Shown here: one piece after another, positions 1 through 11,679 of the stretch
Numbering within the stretch: position 1 is the stretch's first letter
How the letters are laid out: each line of letters opens with the position of its first letter
Origin: Scleroderma bovista
Lineage: Eukaryota; Basidiomycota; Agaricomycetes; Boletales; Sclerodermataceae
DNA length: 64,000 bases
Reading direction: 5' to 3'
Assembly: GCA_037178675.1 (NCBI GenBank)
Contig: JAYMGJ010000028.1
Location: 1 to 64,000, forward strand
Made by a program: the position numbers and the translations under genes
Notes under the pieces: model-generated
Told to the model about the DNA's origin: nothing
What the model saw: only the letters and a program-made list of their open reading frames with translations
Databases searched by the model: none

Positions 1-66
1 GTGCACTCCACCCAACAGGTGAGTTGGAGTAGCAGTTCCTCTACGTACATAGGTATTGCTTCAACA
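1..66 (+). repeat. 3' end of the Copia 5' LTR
   Basis: Exact match over 66 bp to the last 66 bp of the LTR at 5387-5672. Ends in CTTCAACA. The remaining ~220 bp lie before the window. Confidence 0.95.
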
Positions 67-80
67 GGTTATGAGCCCTG
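67..80 (+). other. Probable primer-binding site of the Copia element
   Basis: The bases directly after the 5' LTR (GGTTATGAGCCCTG) resemble the Copia-type site complementary to the 3' end of initiator-methionine tRNA (usually TGGTATCAGAGC-like), with mismatches. The call rests on position; complementarity to the host tRNA was not tested. Confidence 0.5.
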
Positions 81-384
81 TGAGCGCACTGTGTGCAGCA
101 ATGCACCAGGCAGTGCTCCAGCTCCCTGAGCGTCACTTTAACTAGCTTGACGCTGTGGACCACAGTGAGCTCCTAGTTGAGCACCTGTATTGCCCCAGGC
201 GAAGTTCATCGATGACTTGCGCCAACCATGGCGAACATCGTCGATGACTTGCGCTGGCATGACCTAGTCATGAGTTAGCTGTTGACAGAAGTGCTTTCAC
301 TAGCACTCAGGTGTTTCTTCTTTTCTTGATTGTCCATTGTCGCATTCACTTGCTGACTCCATTGACTCCCAACAGAATATCACC

Positions 385-3300
385 ATGTCCAGCGCTCTTG
401 ACAAGATGGTTCCTGTGTTCACTGGCTCCAACTGGCAGCAGTGGCACACCTCTATGCAGGCCTACCTCTGGGCACAAGGCCAATGGTACGTTTACTCGAC
501 AACGCAACCCGTTGCCGGTCACGATGACCGTAAGGAATGGGACGACAACACCGAGAGAGCACTCGGTAACATCACCTTACGCCTCACCCCCTCGATCCAG
601 GTCGCCGTCTCGAACCTCGACAACGTTAAAGACATCTGGGACCACCTCAAGAAGAACTTCGGTGCCCCCAGTATCGGCTCTGCCTATGCTGAGCTCAGCA
701 AGCTCCTGGCAACTACCATCCCCGCTGGCTCTCATCCCGCTCCGGCTATCACCAAAGTGCTTAGCCACTTTGCTTATCTCAAGGACGCCGGCTTCGAGTT
801 CCCTGCCCCCGTGCAGGCAATGATCATTCTGTGCAAGCTCCCTCCCACCATGGAGGTCGTAGCTCAAATTCTCAGCCAGACGTTGCCGGATGAGATCAAG
901 AATCTGAAGCCCGACGGGATCGTCAAGGCCGCCACGCTCTCATTTGAGCAGAAAGGCGCCTCTTCGCGCGCCGGTGGTAAGGGCCCCCAGGCCAACAAGC
1001 TTAGCGCTGTGAAGCGCAAGCCGGCTGACCCAAGGTTCGCCCAGCAGCAGCAGCAGCCTCAGAGGCAGCAGCAGCAAGGCAGGTCCAACGGCGGTACAAG
1101 CAGAAACGCTCCTGCCCAAGGACAGGGAGGCCGCACTCGACGTGGCGGCAAGAAGGCTCGCGCTCGCTGCGAGAACGCCCAACAAGCCGCCTTCGCTACA
1201 TACGTCCACTACGATGGACCAGAGCCCACCGTCGACCCTCGTGCCCTGGCTCACACCCCCGGTGCTACCAACTACGGCCCCCCCGCATTTGAAAATACCA
1301 TCAAGGCCTTTGACTTGGCACACCGCTTGGGGGTAGAGCCCTCCTGCCAGACCATCCACACCCTCGACCAAGTTGTGTCGATGGCGAGTGCGAACCTGGA
1401 CCAGCCCGAGGCCGGTCCCTCCTCGCTGAAGCGCCCTCGTCTTGAGGAGCGCATCACAATGTATGAGGAGGATGCCATCTCCTTGGGGGATGATGAACCC
1501 TTCGCCCACGAGCCTTTTGCCAACGACGAGTTCAACGAAATCGATGCGATGGTCCTTGACCGCTACAACGCGACATCGATGGCAATGGGTGCGGAGGCCA
1601 GCCTTTTCAGGCAAGTACCTTCTGCACGCGTGCTGACCGACACTGACACACTCCCTTTACATGTGCGCTTTACGCCGTTACTGTATATAGCGAGTAGTAA
1701 CTACAATTTGTCATGTCGTGTCTCCTCGAGTAAAGCATATATTTGTTCGTGTTCTCATGAAACGAGTGATGCACGCTGTGCTGGCTGTAAGGGAAAAATG
1801 GTTGACGATAGTGAACTTTCTGGTGCCTTCTGGCTACTAGACTCTGGCGCATCACGCCACTTCACCGGTGACATAGGCGATTTCGCCTCCTACAACGCGC
1901 TAAAGCGAGCGCACTACGCCAAAACGGCTAATGGTGTAGCACTGATCGCTGGCATTGGCAGGGTATTACTCCGGTGCCTAGACCACAACTCTGGGGATGA
2001 GAAAGTTATTACACTCACCCAAGTGCTCCATATGCCAGGCGCTACTGCACGCCTTATTTCTATGGGCGAAATGCTCCAGCGTAACTATAAAGTCACTGGC
2101 GATAAGAGAGGCATTAGCCTCACTCATAAAGCTGAACGCCTATGGTTTGGGCCAGACCCAGAAGACAATCGCAACGTCATTTTCGGGATTAGATCTATCC
2201 CGATAATTAGATCTATCCCGATAATTAGATCTAACTATATTGCCTCCATGAGCAAAGTCGATTATGACATTATGCACTGGAGATTCGGGCACCCCTCGAA
2301 GGAAGTACTCCGACGCGCGCAAAAGCATATGCAACGCTTCCCGGAGATCCACTTTCCAACTGAGGATTGTGTTTGCCCTGGATGTGCTCTTGGCAAGATG
2401 CCCAATTGAGCTTTCCCAGAGAACGAAAGACGTGCTTCCAAGCCCTTTGAGCTGGTGCACTCTGATCTTAAATCCTTCCCGGTTACGTCGTACCGGAAAT
2501 TCAAATATGTTATCACCTTCTACGACGACTATACTTCTCACGCCTGGACTATGCCTCTTCGCTCCAAAGCTGCAGCGATTACGGCTGCCAAAGATTTCCT
2601 CAAAATGGTGTGCATCCAACATGATACGCACGTCATTGGATGGATGTCTGATGCCGGCGGAGAGTATAAATCCGACCTATTTGATCGAGCACTCCTTGAG
2701 AAAGGAATTAAAATATATCAAAGTGCTCCAAGAACTCCCATTCAGAATGGCCGCGCCAAGCGTTTAGGGCGCACTCTCATGGACAAAGCTGAGTCTATAC
2801 GGCATCAAGCCTGCATCCCTGACTCCTGGTGGGAATTTGCGTTCGCTCACGCAACTCACCTTTACAACCGTACTCCGGTAGCTCGCCTGCGATGGCGCAC
2901 CCCCCACGAAATGCTTAAGGGGGAGATGCCTAACATTGACCACCTACGTGTATTTGGCTGTGGAGCCTTTGTCTACCTCCCAGCCTCGGCTAGAGCGAAT
3001 AAGATGGCTCCCAAGTCAGAGCTTATGACCTATGTCGGTGTTGCCCCTGGCAATGAGCACAATTTTTTGTTTATGCGCTCCACCAATGCAGTGTTCACCG
3101 CTGCTCACGCCGTCTTTGACGAGCCTCATTTCCCTCGCTGCCCCAAAAACAGGCGCGAACCTCTCGAGAACCCTTTCGGAAGGGCAAATCCGAAACCAGC
3201 CACTGATCGACCAGGGAATCCCCCTGATGATATTGACAGTGATGACGATGTGGAACACGACCATGGCTACCCACATCTCCAAGCGCAGGATGACGATCCA

Positions 3301-5340
3301 AAGCGCGAGGACCCTGAGGCTCCTGAGGAAGAGCCTAATCAAATAAATCCTCCCTGTACGCCATCTCCAGTGCCTCCACCGGCACCGAGAACGCCTTCAC
3401 CAGCGAGAAATCCACCACCTCTGGCACCACAGCACCCTGGCCGAGCTGAACGCCGCCAGAATGTGCCGCGACCCCCTGCAGTGAATATTCCTGCCCGCCC
3501 CCAACGTGAACGTAGAGCGCCATTGCGCCCTGGCAACGTGTATGGTGAGCGGCGACATCCCGTTGAGCAACTCCGGGATATCGAAAGTGCCTCTCGATGG
3601 CGAGAAACAGTGGGTGAGGTCCCTAGACCCCCACAACCGGACACACCAGACCATGTTCCTGGTGGTTTCCCCGACACCTCTGCAACGCCCAGTGAGGAAG
3701 ATGTGCAAAAGATGTGCGAGGAAGGGGGAGCAAACCTAGTCCGTTATCTGATGGGCAAAGCCCTCGAAACCCGCAAGCCTCAATATGAGAGCGTCCGCAA
3801 CTGGTCCTACAAGGACATCGCTCGCTTACCCCAAGCTGAGCAGAAACTCTGGTGACTTGCTTGCCAAGAAGAGCTCGACGTGCTGCGAAAGCACAAAGTC
3901 TTTGAGCTAGTTGACCGTCCCCGAGACCGGAAGGTCATAAAGAATCGATGGGTCTTTGATGTAAAGTCGGATGGCTGCAAGAAAGCCCACTTAGTAGCAA
4001 AGGGCTTCTCCCAGGTCGAGGGATTAGATTTCGACCAGGTCTTCTCACCAGTCGTGCGCTTTGAAACAGTGCGCCTCATGCTTGCGCTTGCCGCACTTGA
4101 AAACTGGTATATCACTGGACTCGACGTTGGGAGCGCCTACTTGTATGGCAAGCTCGACGAAGAGATCTATATGGAACAACCCGAAGGGTTTGCAGTTCCC
4201 GGGCAAGAGCGCAAAGTGCTCCGCCTCTGGCGTGCCCTCTATGGCCTCAAACAGGCCGGCCTAGCTTGGTGGCGCACACTCGATGAGTCTCTCAAGGAGC
4301 TCGGGTTTGAGCGCCTTAAGTCTGAAGCAGGCATCTTCTTCTACAAGAAGAAAGGCACCAACATCGTCATTGGTATTATCTACGTTGACGACGCTTTATT
4401 CTGCGGCCCTAACAAGGCTGTTGTTGATGCCATCAAAGCGCAGTTCATGCACAAATGGGAGTGCAGAGACCTTGGAGAACCTAAGGAGTTCCTCTGAATG
4501 TGAATCACTCGCAAAGGTCACGCTATCCACCTGGACCAATGCGCGTACCTCCAAAAGGTCATTGAACGCTGCGGCATGCTCAATGCAAAGTCCGCAAGCA
4601 CCCCACTGCTGGCTGGCTACTATGCCACCAAAAATACAGAGCCTGTTGATGCAGAACTCCGCTCCCGTTTCCAGACGGTTATTGGGTCCCTTCTGTACCT
4701 TATGTTAGGCACTAGGCCCGACATTGCCTTTGCAGTCACCCATCTCTCGCGCCATGCCGCGAATCCATCCCAGGACCACCTATCCAAAGCGCTTTATATT
4801 TGTCGCTACTTGATTGGTACACCTAACTACTCCCTAGTGTACAATGGTGGATCCGGTGCTGGCCTGATTGCATGCACGGACTCAGATTGGGGATCAGACC
4901 CTATCTCTCGCCTCTCGCAGACAGGTTTTTACCTGAAACTTGCAGATGGCTTGATCAGTTGGACTTCTCGTGCGCAGAAGACTATTGCATACTCGTCCAC
5001 TGAGGCTGAATACATGGCTTTGAGCGATTGCGCTCGCCAAGTCACCTGGATTCGGAGTTTACTCGGTGAGCTCGGCTATAAGCTGAAAGCTATCCTGATT
5101 TGCGGTGATAATCAGGGGTCCATATTCATGGCATCCAACCCTGTAACAGAGCCTCGCTCCAAGCACATCAACATCCGCTACCACGGAATCTGCGAGTCAG
5201 TCGCAAAAGGTAACGTGGAACTATTCTTCATTGATGGTGCTGAGAATCCCGCCGATCTGCTCACCAAGAACTTGCCCCGCGAGAAATTTGCGAAGTTCAG
5301 AGCTCAACTAGGCTTACAGTTTCCCTCTGGCAGCATCTAG
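385..5340 (+). pseudogene. Copia gag-pol polyprotein, one frame with four in-frame TGA codons
   Basis: A single frame of about 1650 codons. The N-terminal gag (UBN2-like, no clear CCHC knuckle; Q-rich stretch near 1040-1080) is followed by a protease with LLDSGASRH (~1838), a GAG-pre-integrase zinc motif (HWRFGH...CPGCALGK, 2275-2400), an integrase core (DLKSFP, SDAGGEYKS), a reverse transcriptase (FDQVFSPVVR, YVDDALF at ~4382) and an RNase H (STEAEYMAL, DNQGSIF). Stops are at 2407-2409, 3853-3855, 4495-4497 and 4501-4503, all TGA, and the frame is otherwise continuous. The catalytic Glu of the integrase is Lys (NGRAKRLGRTL, ~2750). The first ATG in frame is 385. Not functional as it stands. 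Confidence 0.93.
2188..2233 (+). repeat. 18-bp tandem duplication inside Copia pol
   Basis: The 18-bp unit ATTAGATCTATCCCGATA occurs at 2188-2205 and 2206-2223, followed by a 10-bp partial third unit. It keeps the frame and produces the repeated peptide IRSIPIIRSIPIIRS between protease and the pre-integrase motif, where related elements have only a short linker. Confidence 0.9.
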
Positions 5341-5374
5341 CGCCTTCTTCGCTGAAGTGCTCTACGTGCAGCAC

Positions 5375-5386
5375 AGCGAGGGGGAG
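5375..5386 (+). other. Polypurine tract of the Copia element
   Basis: The purine-rich run AGCGAGGGGGAG ends exactly one base before the LTR start TGTTGAAG at 5387, the expected place for plus-strand priming. Confidence 0.75.
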
Positions 5387-5672
5387 TGTTGAAGTCGCAC
5401 GTGCACCCGGCGTAAACCGTCGACGAAGTGCACAAGACTGCGACCCATATTAGTGTAGACTTAGTAATAGTCCTCTTTAGAGTAGATGTTACATGTCACA
5501 CGTCACACGTCACAGTCACACGTCACACTATTTGTTGTATATAAACAGCGGACATCGCTTATATAATATAACAGCTCTTGACCAGCTACCGCTACCATCT
5601 CAGGTTGTGCACTCCACCCAACAGGTGAGTTGGAGTAGCAGTTCCTCTACGTACATAGGTATTGCTTCAACA
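5387..5672 (+). repeat. Complete Copia 3' LTR (286 bp)
   Basis: Bounded by TGTTGAAG and CTTCAACA. It contains a run of short direct repeats of the type CACACGTCA (5492-5530) and a TATATAA-like box near 5538, presumably the promoter. The candidate target duplication cannot be checked because the left flank is outside the window. Confidence 0.93.
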
Positions 5673-8600
5673 TAAGCAGCTCCCGGCCCTCTGCACAACC
5701 GGTGAGCTGCGTTGACTCCAGAAGTGCACCCAAGGAGGCCCGCCTCAACGCATCCGCTCTTTACGATCCTAACTCTCTTATGCCCCATGTTTTCCTCTTG
5801 TCTTACAATTTACCAGAACTCCATGCGCTTGTGGACTCCGGTTCCACGCACTGCTTTGTAGATACCAAATATGCTCTCGGACACTCTCTCTCCACTTACT
5901 CCGTTCCTCTGATTACTCTCCGGCTCTTTGACGGTACATCAAACTTTGTAATCACTCAAGCTGTTGATATATCAGTGAAATTCCCCGCATCCGGTGATGT
6001 CACCCCTATGACCTTCTACCTCGCTCCGCTGGATTCTGAATGCAAAATTGTTCTCGGACATAACTGGCTCGCCCGCTACAATCCGTTGATTGACTGGGTA
6101 TTGAGCAGCTTAACATTCCGAACATTTGCAGAAAGTTTGCCAGCGCCCCCATCGACTCCCTCTCCGGTTCAGTCTGGTAACCCTGTCTCCGGCCTCTCCG
6201 GCCAATCTGACCCCGGCCTAGCACCATCTGTTGACACTCCGGTTTGCACCCCTCCGCACATCTCTCTGATTAACGCAGCCGCATTCGTGCGTGCGTGCAA
6301 GTTAGAGGGATCCACCAAATACCAACTTCAGCTGCGCCCCTCTGACTCAGCAAAGGCCCGTTCTTCCTCCGCCTCTACTCCGCCGGACTTGGACATAGTT
6401 CCTCCGGAGTATCACAATTATGCGGACGTGTTCAGTAAGGCAAAGGCCTCTGAACTTCCCCCGCATCGCGAGTACAATCTGAAGATCGACCTTGAAGAAG
6501 GTACCTCTCCACCTTTGGGAACTCTCTACTCACTGTCTCCGGTCGAGCTTTCCACTCTCCGGACTTTCATTGACGAGAATCTAAATACAGGTTTCATCCG
6601 TCCTACCACTTCCTCCCACGCTGCTCCGGTCCTCTTCGTAAAAAAGAAGGATGGCTCACTCCGCCTCTGCATTGACTTCCGAGGTCTAAACAAAATCACT
6701 AAAAAGGATCGCTATCCACTCCCCCTAATCTCTGATCTTTTGGACTCACCTAGCCGAGCTAAAATCTATTCAAAGATCGATCTCCGGCACGCGTACCATC
6801 TAGTCTGGATTGCTCTGGGCGACGAGTGGAAGACCGCCTTCTGTATGCGCTATGGGTCCTACGAGTGGTTAGTAATGCCCTTTGGCCTCACTAATGCCCC
6901 TGCAGCCTTCCAGCGCTTTGTCAACACCATCTTCGCTGACATGTTAGACGTCTGCGTTGTCGTGTACCTCGACGACATCCTAATCTACTCCAAGGATATG
7001 GAGTCCCACCAGCAGCACCTCCGGGAAGTTCTCCGCCGACTCCGGTTGCATGGCCTCTTTGCCAAACCAGAGAAATGTGAGTTCCACTCGGACTCGGTAG
7101 AGTACCTTGGCTATCGCCTCTCTCCAGACGGTTTGACTATGTCTCCGAACAAGATCCAAACCATCTCCGACTGGCCTGAACCTCGAAAGGTAAAGGACAT
7201 CCAGTCCTTCTTGGGCTTTGCCAATTTCTACCGCTGGTTCATATTCAACTACTCCGACATCGTGGTCCCTCTTACCCGGCTCACCCGGAAAGACGCTCCT
7301 TGGAACTTCTCCGACGACTGTCAATGCTCCTTCAACGTGCTGAAGCATGCCTTCACCACTGCGCCTATCCTCACCCACTTCATTCCGGATACCCCTATCA
7401 TCGTGGAAACCGACGCCTCCGACTACGCCATCGCTGGCATCTTGTCCATTACCTGCGCCGACAGAGAGATCCGTCCGGTCACGTACTACTCCCGGACCTT
7501 GACTGCTCCGGAGTTGAACTACAACACCCACGATAAGGAATTGCTTGCTATCTTCGAAGCATTCCGGAACTGGCGCCATTACCTCGAAGGCTCCGCCTCC
7601 CCTATAGACGTCGTCACAGACCACAAAAACCTCGAGTACTTCTCCACCTCAAAAGTCCTCTCCCGCCAGCAAGCCTGGTGGTCTGAATTTTTATCTCAAT
7701 TTAATCTTGTCATTCGTTTCCGTCCTGGGAAACTCAGTGCCAAGCTGGACGCCCTCACTAGACGATGGGACGTCTACCCCAAAGAGGGGGATAGTGGCTA
7801 CGCCCGGGTTAATCCCCAAAATCTTAGGTCGGTGTTCACTCAAGAACAGCTCTCTAACTCTCTTCGCGCTACTTATTTAGAGTTTCCGGTCCTCCGTGCA
7901 GTCGCAATCATGGACATGGAAACACTCCACAGCGACATCCTTTCTGCACTACCCTCTGATCCCATTGCCCAGGTCCACCTCGCAGATCCACCGGACTCTC
8001 GCTGGTCCACCGACGAAGCTGGATTCCTTCGACTAGACGGTCGTATATACGTACCAGACTTGGATGATCTCCGTCTCCGGGTACTCCGGTATCGACACGA
8101 TCACCCACTCGCTGGTCACTTTGGGCAAAACCGGACTCTAGAACTAATCCAGCGTGAATATACTTGGCCCAGTCTCAGGACCTTCGTCAAAGACTACGTC
8201 CGGTCCTGTACCTCCTGCGCAAGAGCTAAGACACCGTGCCATAGACCCTACGGGTTGCTGAAACAGCTCCCTGTACCAGAGAAGCCTTGGAACTCCATCT
8301 CAATGGACTTCATAGAGCAACTCCCTTCATCTACTGGCTTTACCGCCATCCTGGTTGTGGTAGACAGGCTTTCTAAACAAGCCATTTTCATCCCTACTCA
8401 TGACACCATCACTAGCCCGGAGCTTGCAAAACTCTTCCTGCTCCATGTATTCTCCAAGCACGGTGTTCCCGCCCACGTCACCTCAGATCGCGGTACAGAG
8501 TTTGTCTCTCACTTCTTCCGGTCACTCGGAAAGGCCCTCGACATGCGCCTCCACTTCACCTCCGGTTACCACCCGGAGGGCGATGGCCAGACTGAGCGCT

Positions 8601-9385
8601 CCAACCAGACTCTCGAACAGTACCTCCGGATCTACTGCAACTACCAGCAGGACAACTGGGCGGACCTACTCCCATTGGCGGAGTTCGCATACAACAATGC
8701 ACCTAGTGCTACTACCGGAGTTTCACCCTTCTTTGCCAACAAAGGTTACCACCCTAACATCTCCGTTTATCCAGAACGAGATATGACCTCCGCACAGGCT
8801 CGTGATTACGCAGTCGACCTCGAGTCGCTGCACCAATACCTTCGTGAAGAAATGGCCAACGCGCAACTTCGCTACCAAGGTCCGGCTGATGCCAAACGTA
8901 CTCCGGCACCAGACTTCAAAGTAGGCGATCAAGTATATGTGAAAGCCAAATACTTCCGGTCTACTCGACCATCCAAAAAGCTATCAGAAAAGAATCTTGG
9001 GCCCTACACTATCATAGCACAAGTAGGCCCTCTCTCTTTTACGCTACGCCTTCCAGATTCCATGCGCGCCATTCATCCCGTCTTCCATGTCTCCCAACTC
9101 GAACCGGCCATACCCAACACCATACCGGACCGGATACAGCCTCCGCCACCACCAGTCGGGGTGGATGGTGAACCGGAGTTCGAGATCTCTGAGATCCTCG
9201 ACTCCAAGGTTGACTGCCACCATAAAACGTGCAAACTCTTGTACTTGGTACGTTGGTCCGGTTACGAAGGGACTGACGAAGAAACATCTTGGCTTCTCAC
9301 CACTGAACTAGGCAACGCTACGGAGCTACTAGAAGATTACCATGTCTGGTACCCGGACAAACCCGGACCACTTGTGTCCATGTAA
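5673..9385 (+). CDS. Ty3/Gypsy pol polyprotein (protease-RT-RNase H-integrase-chromodomain)
   Basis: An uninterrupted frame of about 1235 codons with no internal stops; it is open across the Copia junction and has no ATG of its own, so it is the tail of a gag-pol ORF. In order: aspartic protease (ALVDSGSTHCFVD, ~5830), reverse transcriptase (LRLCIDFRGLNK; VVYLDDILIYS at ~6960), RNase H (IVETDASDYAIAG, ~7402), H2C2 zinc domain of integrase (HPLAGHFGQ...CTSCARAK), integrase core (SMDFIEQL, TSDRGTEF, GQTERSN with the catalytic Glu kept) and a C-terminal chromodomain (LYLVRWSGYEG, ~9238). All catalytic motifs look intact, unlike the other two LTR elements here. Confidence 0.93.
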
Positions 9386-9736
9386 TATTACTCTCGCTCT
9401 CTGTTTCTCTTGTCTGTTTCCTTTATCTGTTTCACTCTGTCTCATGTAATATCACTCACTAAAACTCAAGGTGCTTTTCCTTATAAACAAAAGCAATACT
9501 AATTACATTTTATTTACAAAGTCCTGACCGGACCAGTTCACGTGCGGGGAGGGGCGTGGTGCAACAGCAACTCATCGCCAGCCTTCTCCATCTCCTGCTC
9601 GAGGTCTTCGACCTCCTGGTCGATCTCCTCTGGATCCACCTCCTCGTCGCTCTCTGGGTCCATCCCCGGCTCGTTGTGCAGTCCGTTGAACCAGTGGCAC
9701 TCCTCGAGAAACATCTCGAGGGTGCGGCCCACCCGG
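5673..9736 (+). mobile_element. Ty3/Gypsy chromovirus (element 2), 3' part only
   Basis: Begins abruptly at the Copia LTR edge with an already open pol frame and has no gag, so the 5' part is inferred to lie left of the Copia insertion, outside the window. Pol is complete from protease to chromodomain. A possible 3' LTR start (TGTCACGCAC) is at 9737, but the purine tract before it is weak and no second copy is available to confirm it, so the right boundary is uncertain. Confidence 0.8.
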
Positions 9737-10496
9737 TGTCACGCACCAAACAGGTTTGGTACAGTGAACATGGAAGATAACGCCTATATTGAATGATCCT
9801 TATGCAAAGGATAAGCACAACAGACCCTCATCGTAGCCATCTATCGCACAAGAAGACTATCCTGATGCGAGAGACGAAATGCCAATGCAGACAGTCATCT
9901 ATCGCACGAGGACCGCCAAGAAGCAGAAGAAACTGAAGGAATAACATCAATTGTGGTATGAGAAAGGAATGCACACATCTGCAGTCCAACTCCCATACCA
10001 GAACGATCAAAGAAGCCGAAGAATTGAAGGAGAAACGAAGGAGAAAGAGAAGAAATGATTTTTAGCACCCAAATGTCATTTTTAGGCACCCAGTGCTGGC
10101 ATTCCGATATTTTGAATAGCTCCATCATTTCCTGAAGCTATCAGGCACGTGACTATACCATCAGAGAGCCCCTTTATTGAATCTGATACAATATTCAGTC
10201 ATGATAACTATTAGTGTATGTAAATCTAATACTTTATGGGCTGAGGAATGTACAGTATGGAGTATTCTATGCCTCACAAACATATTCTAGCCAGATAATG
10301 TACATTGATTGCACATATGTCATTGTGCTCATTGTCTTCATAAAATTCACTATATTGTGACATAATAAATATACCATGTTCTGCTGATGTAGACACAAGA
10401 TGAACATAATGGGCACTTTTTGGCATGAATTTGCACATCTCACATCCATATAACATTCATTTTGTGGCACAATGTGGGACAATAGATGATGCCTAG
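9386..10496. other. Non-coding or LTR-like stretch between Gypsy elements
   Basis: Holds the 3' untranslated end of element 2, possibly its LTR from 9737, and AT-rich sequence up to the next LTR. A 64-codon acidic frame on the minus strand (9538-9732, Asp/Glu-rich with a coiled-coil look) is listed under findings. No recognised gene. Confidence 0.5.
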
Positions 10497-10834
10497 TGTT
10501 ACGGTCTAACTTTTTATCTTATCTAATCGCAGATTAGATAGCGTTTATCTTATCTTAGTGTACAGCCTCTATCTTATCTACCTAGTCTAGACCTGTACCT
10601 TGTGCTGTACATGCTGCCACCCTTGACATCATTACGCATAGCCTTAGCTCCACAGTGATGTCATTACATAGCCTTCTACCTGCACGTAGCCTCATGGATA
10701 GCCTCGCGTAGCCCTCGTGTATAGTAGTATATATACCGTGCAATCCAGCACCCAGAGGCTCCCCATTCGAGCTCATCTTGGGTCTTTGCTCTAGATACTC
10801 GCGTCCTATCCTCTCAGAGTCTTAGCGTGTGGTC
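10497..10834 (+). repeat. 5' LTR of Gypsy element 3 (shared part)
   Basis: 338 bp matching 16463-16799. The LTR evidently extends further right, into 10835-11390, but with no second copy its end and the primer-binding site cannot be placed. Rich in TATCTTATCTA-type repeats near the start. Confidence 0.9.
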
Positions 10835-11679
10835 GGGTCCTTGGTGTTTGCCTAGGGTTGTCTCACCTGAGCTCGAATCTAAACCATCTACTTGTTCTTC
10901 CACGTGCTGTTCCCCAGCCTAGTAAAGGGAAACTATACCCGGACTCCAGGGTTAAGGAGCTTCTTCTTCGTACCTTCCGTTTCGTTCACGGCCAGCCTTT
11001 AGTGCCGTTCCCGTAGTGCTTCGGCATTGGGAGTCCTTAGCACCGCGTCCTTTACGTACTGTACACCAGCCCAGGGTCGTGCCTGGTGTCTGAAGGTCGG
11101 CGCCTGTTCAAGAGAGGTTCACAGCCTCAAGGCGGTTGAGACATACGTACTCAGTAGTTCCTGCGTCCGTGCAGAGGTAGACCTTGTGATCTGCAGCCAC
11201 TAGCCGTTTGTTCTTTGCATAGCTGTGCCACTGCCCTGACCCGGCAAGCGCGACAGGCGAACAAAGTCTTACGCTTAGTTTAGTGGAACACCTGTGGGGA
11301 TCTAGTCCCAAATAGCTTTACTCCTACGTCACCCCTTACGTTAGTCACCATACCTTACCAGTTCCCTCGTCACCTCGTCGGAGCGCAACAGGAGCGCTTG
11401 GCGATCATTTACGGTCCCCGCCCTGACACCCTTGTCAAAGTACAAGAAAGGGAGTCAGCGATCGAAGAAGAGTTTCAGTTTACCAATGCCATTGCCGCCT
11501 ATAGTTGCCTTGTCAGTGACTTTGAAATCCAAGTCCTCCTCGGCTTCCACCGTTCCCTTCCTGTCCCACCCCTGCCAGACCTCCCGCTCGCTCGCCACTG
11601 CACGTTCTGGTCTTCCCGCCTTCGACCGGTTAAACAAAGACCTACCCCCTATTCCCACCTCCACCCCTACTAGGTCATC

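Larger units (their letters stand above)
1..5672 (+). mobile_element. Ty1/Copia LTR retrotransposon (5' LTR cut by window edge)
   Basis: The first 66 bases are identical to 5607-5672, the end of a complete downstream LTR, so the window opens inside the 5' LTR. Between the LTRs lies a single gag-protease-integrase-RT-RNase H frame in the Copia order (integrase before reverse transcriptase). The LTR begins TGTTGAAG and ends CTTCAACA, a proper inverted terminal repeat. A purine tract precedes the 3' LTR. The identical 66 bp suggests a fairly recent insertion, but the coding frame already carries four TGA stops, so this copy is non-autonomous. It appears to sit inside the Gypsy element that resumes at 5673. 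Confidence 0.95.

Noticed and set aside
940..1614. 224-codon minus-strand frame across Copia gag
   Set aside because: Antisense of the gag region, which has the matching Copia protein on the plus strand; no independent motif.
2407..4503. TGA read as a sense codon (recoding)
   Set aside because: Host genes here end in TGA normally (MCM6, formin, nucleoside hydrolase), and the TGA codons in the elements fit CpG decay.
6980..7624. 214-codon minus-strand frame across Gypsy reverse transcriptase and RNase H
   Set aside because: Antisense shadow of an intact pol reading frame.
9737..9760. Confident 3' LTR start of Gypsy element 2
   Set aside because: TGTCACGCAC is a plausible LTR beginning, but no second copy or good purine tract supports it; kept only as a possibility.
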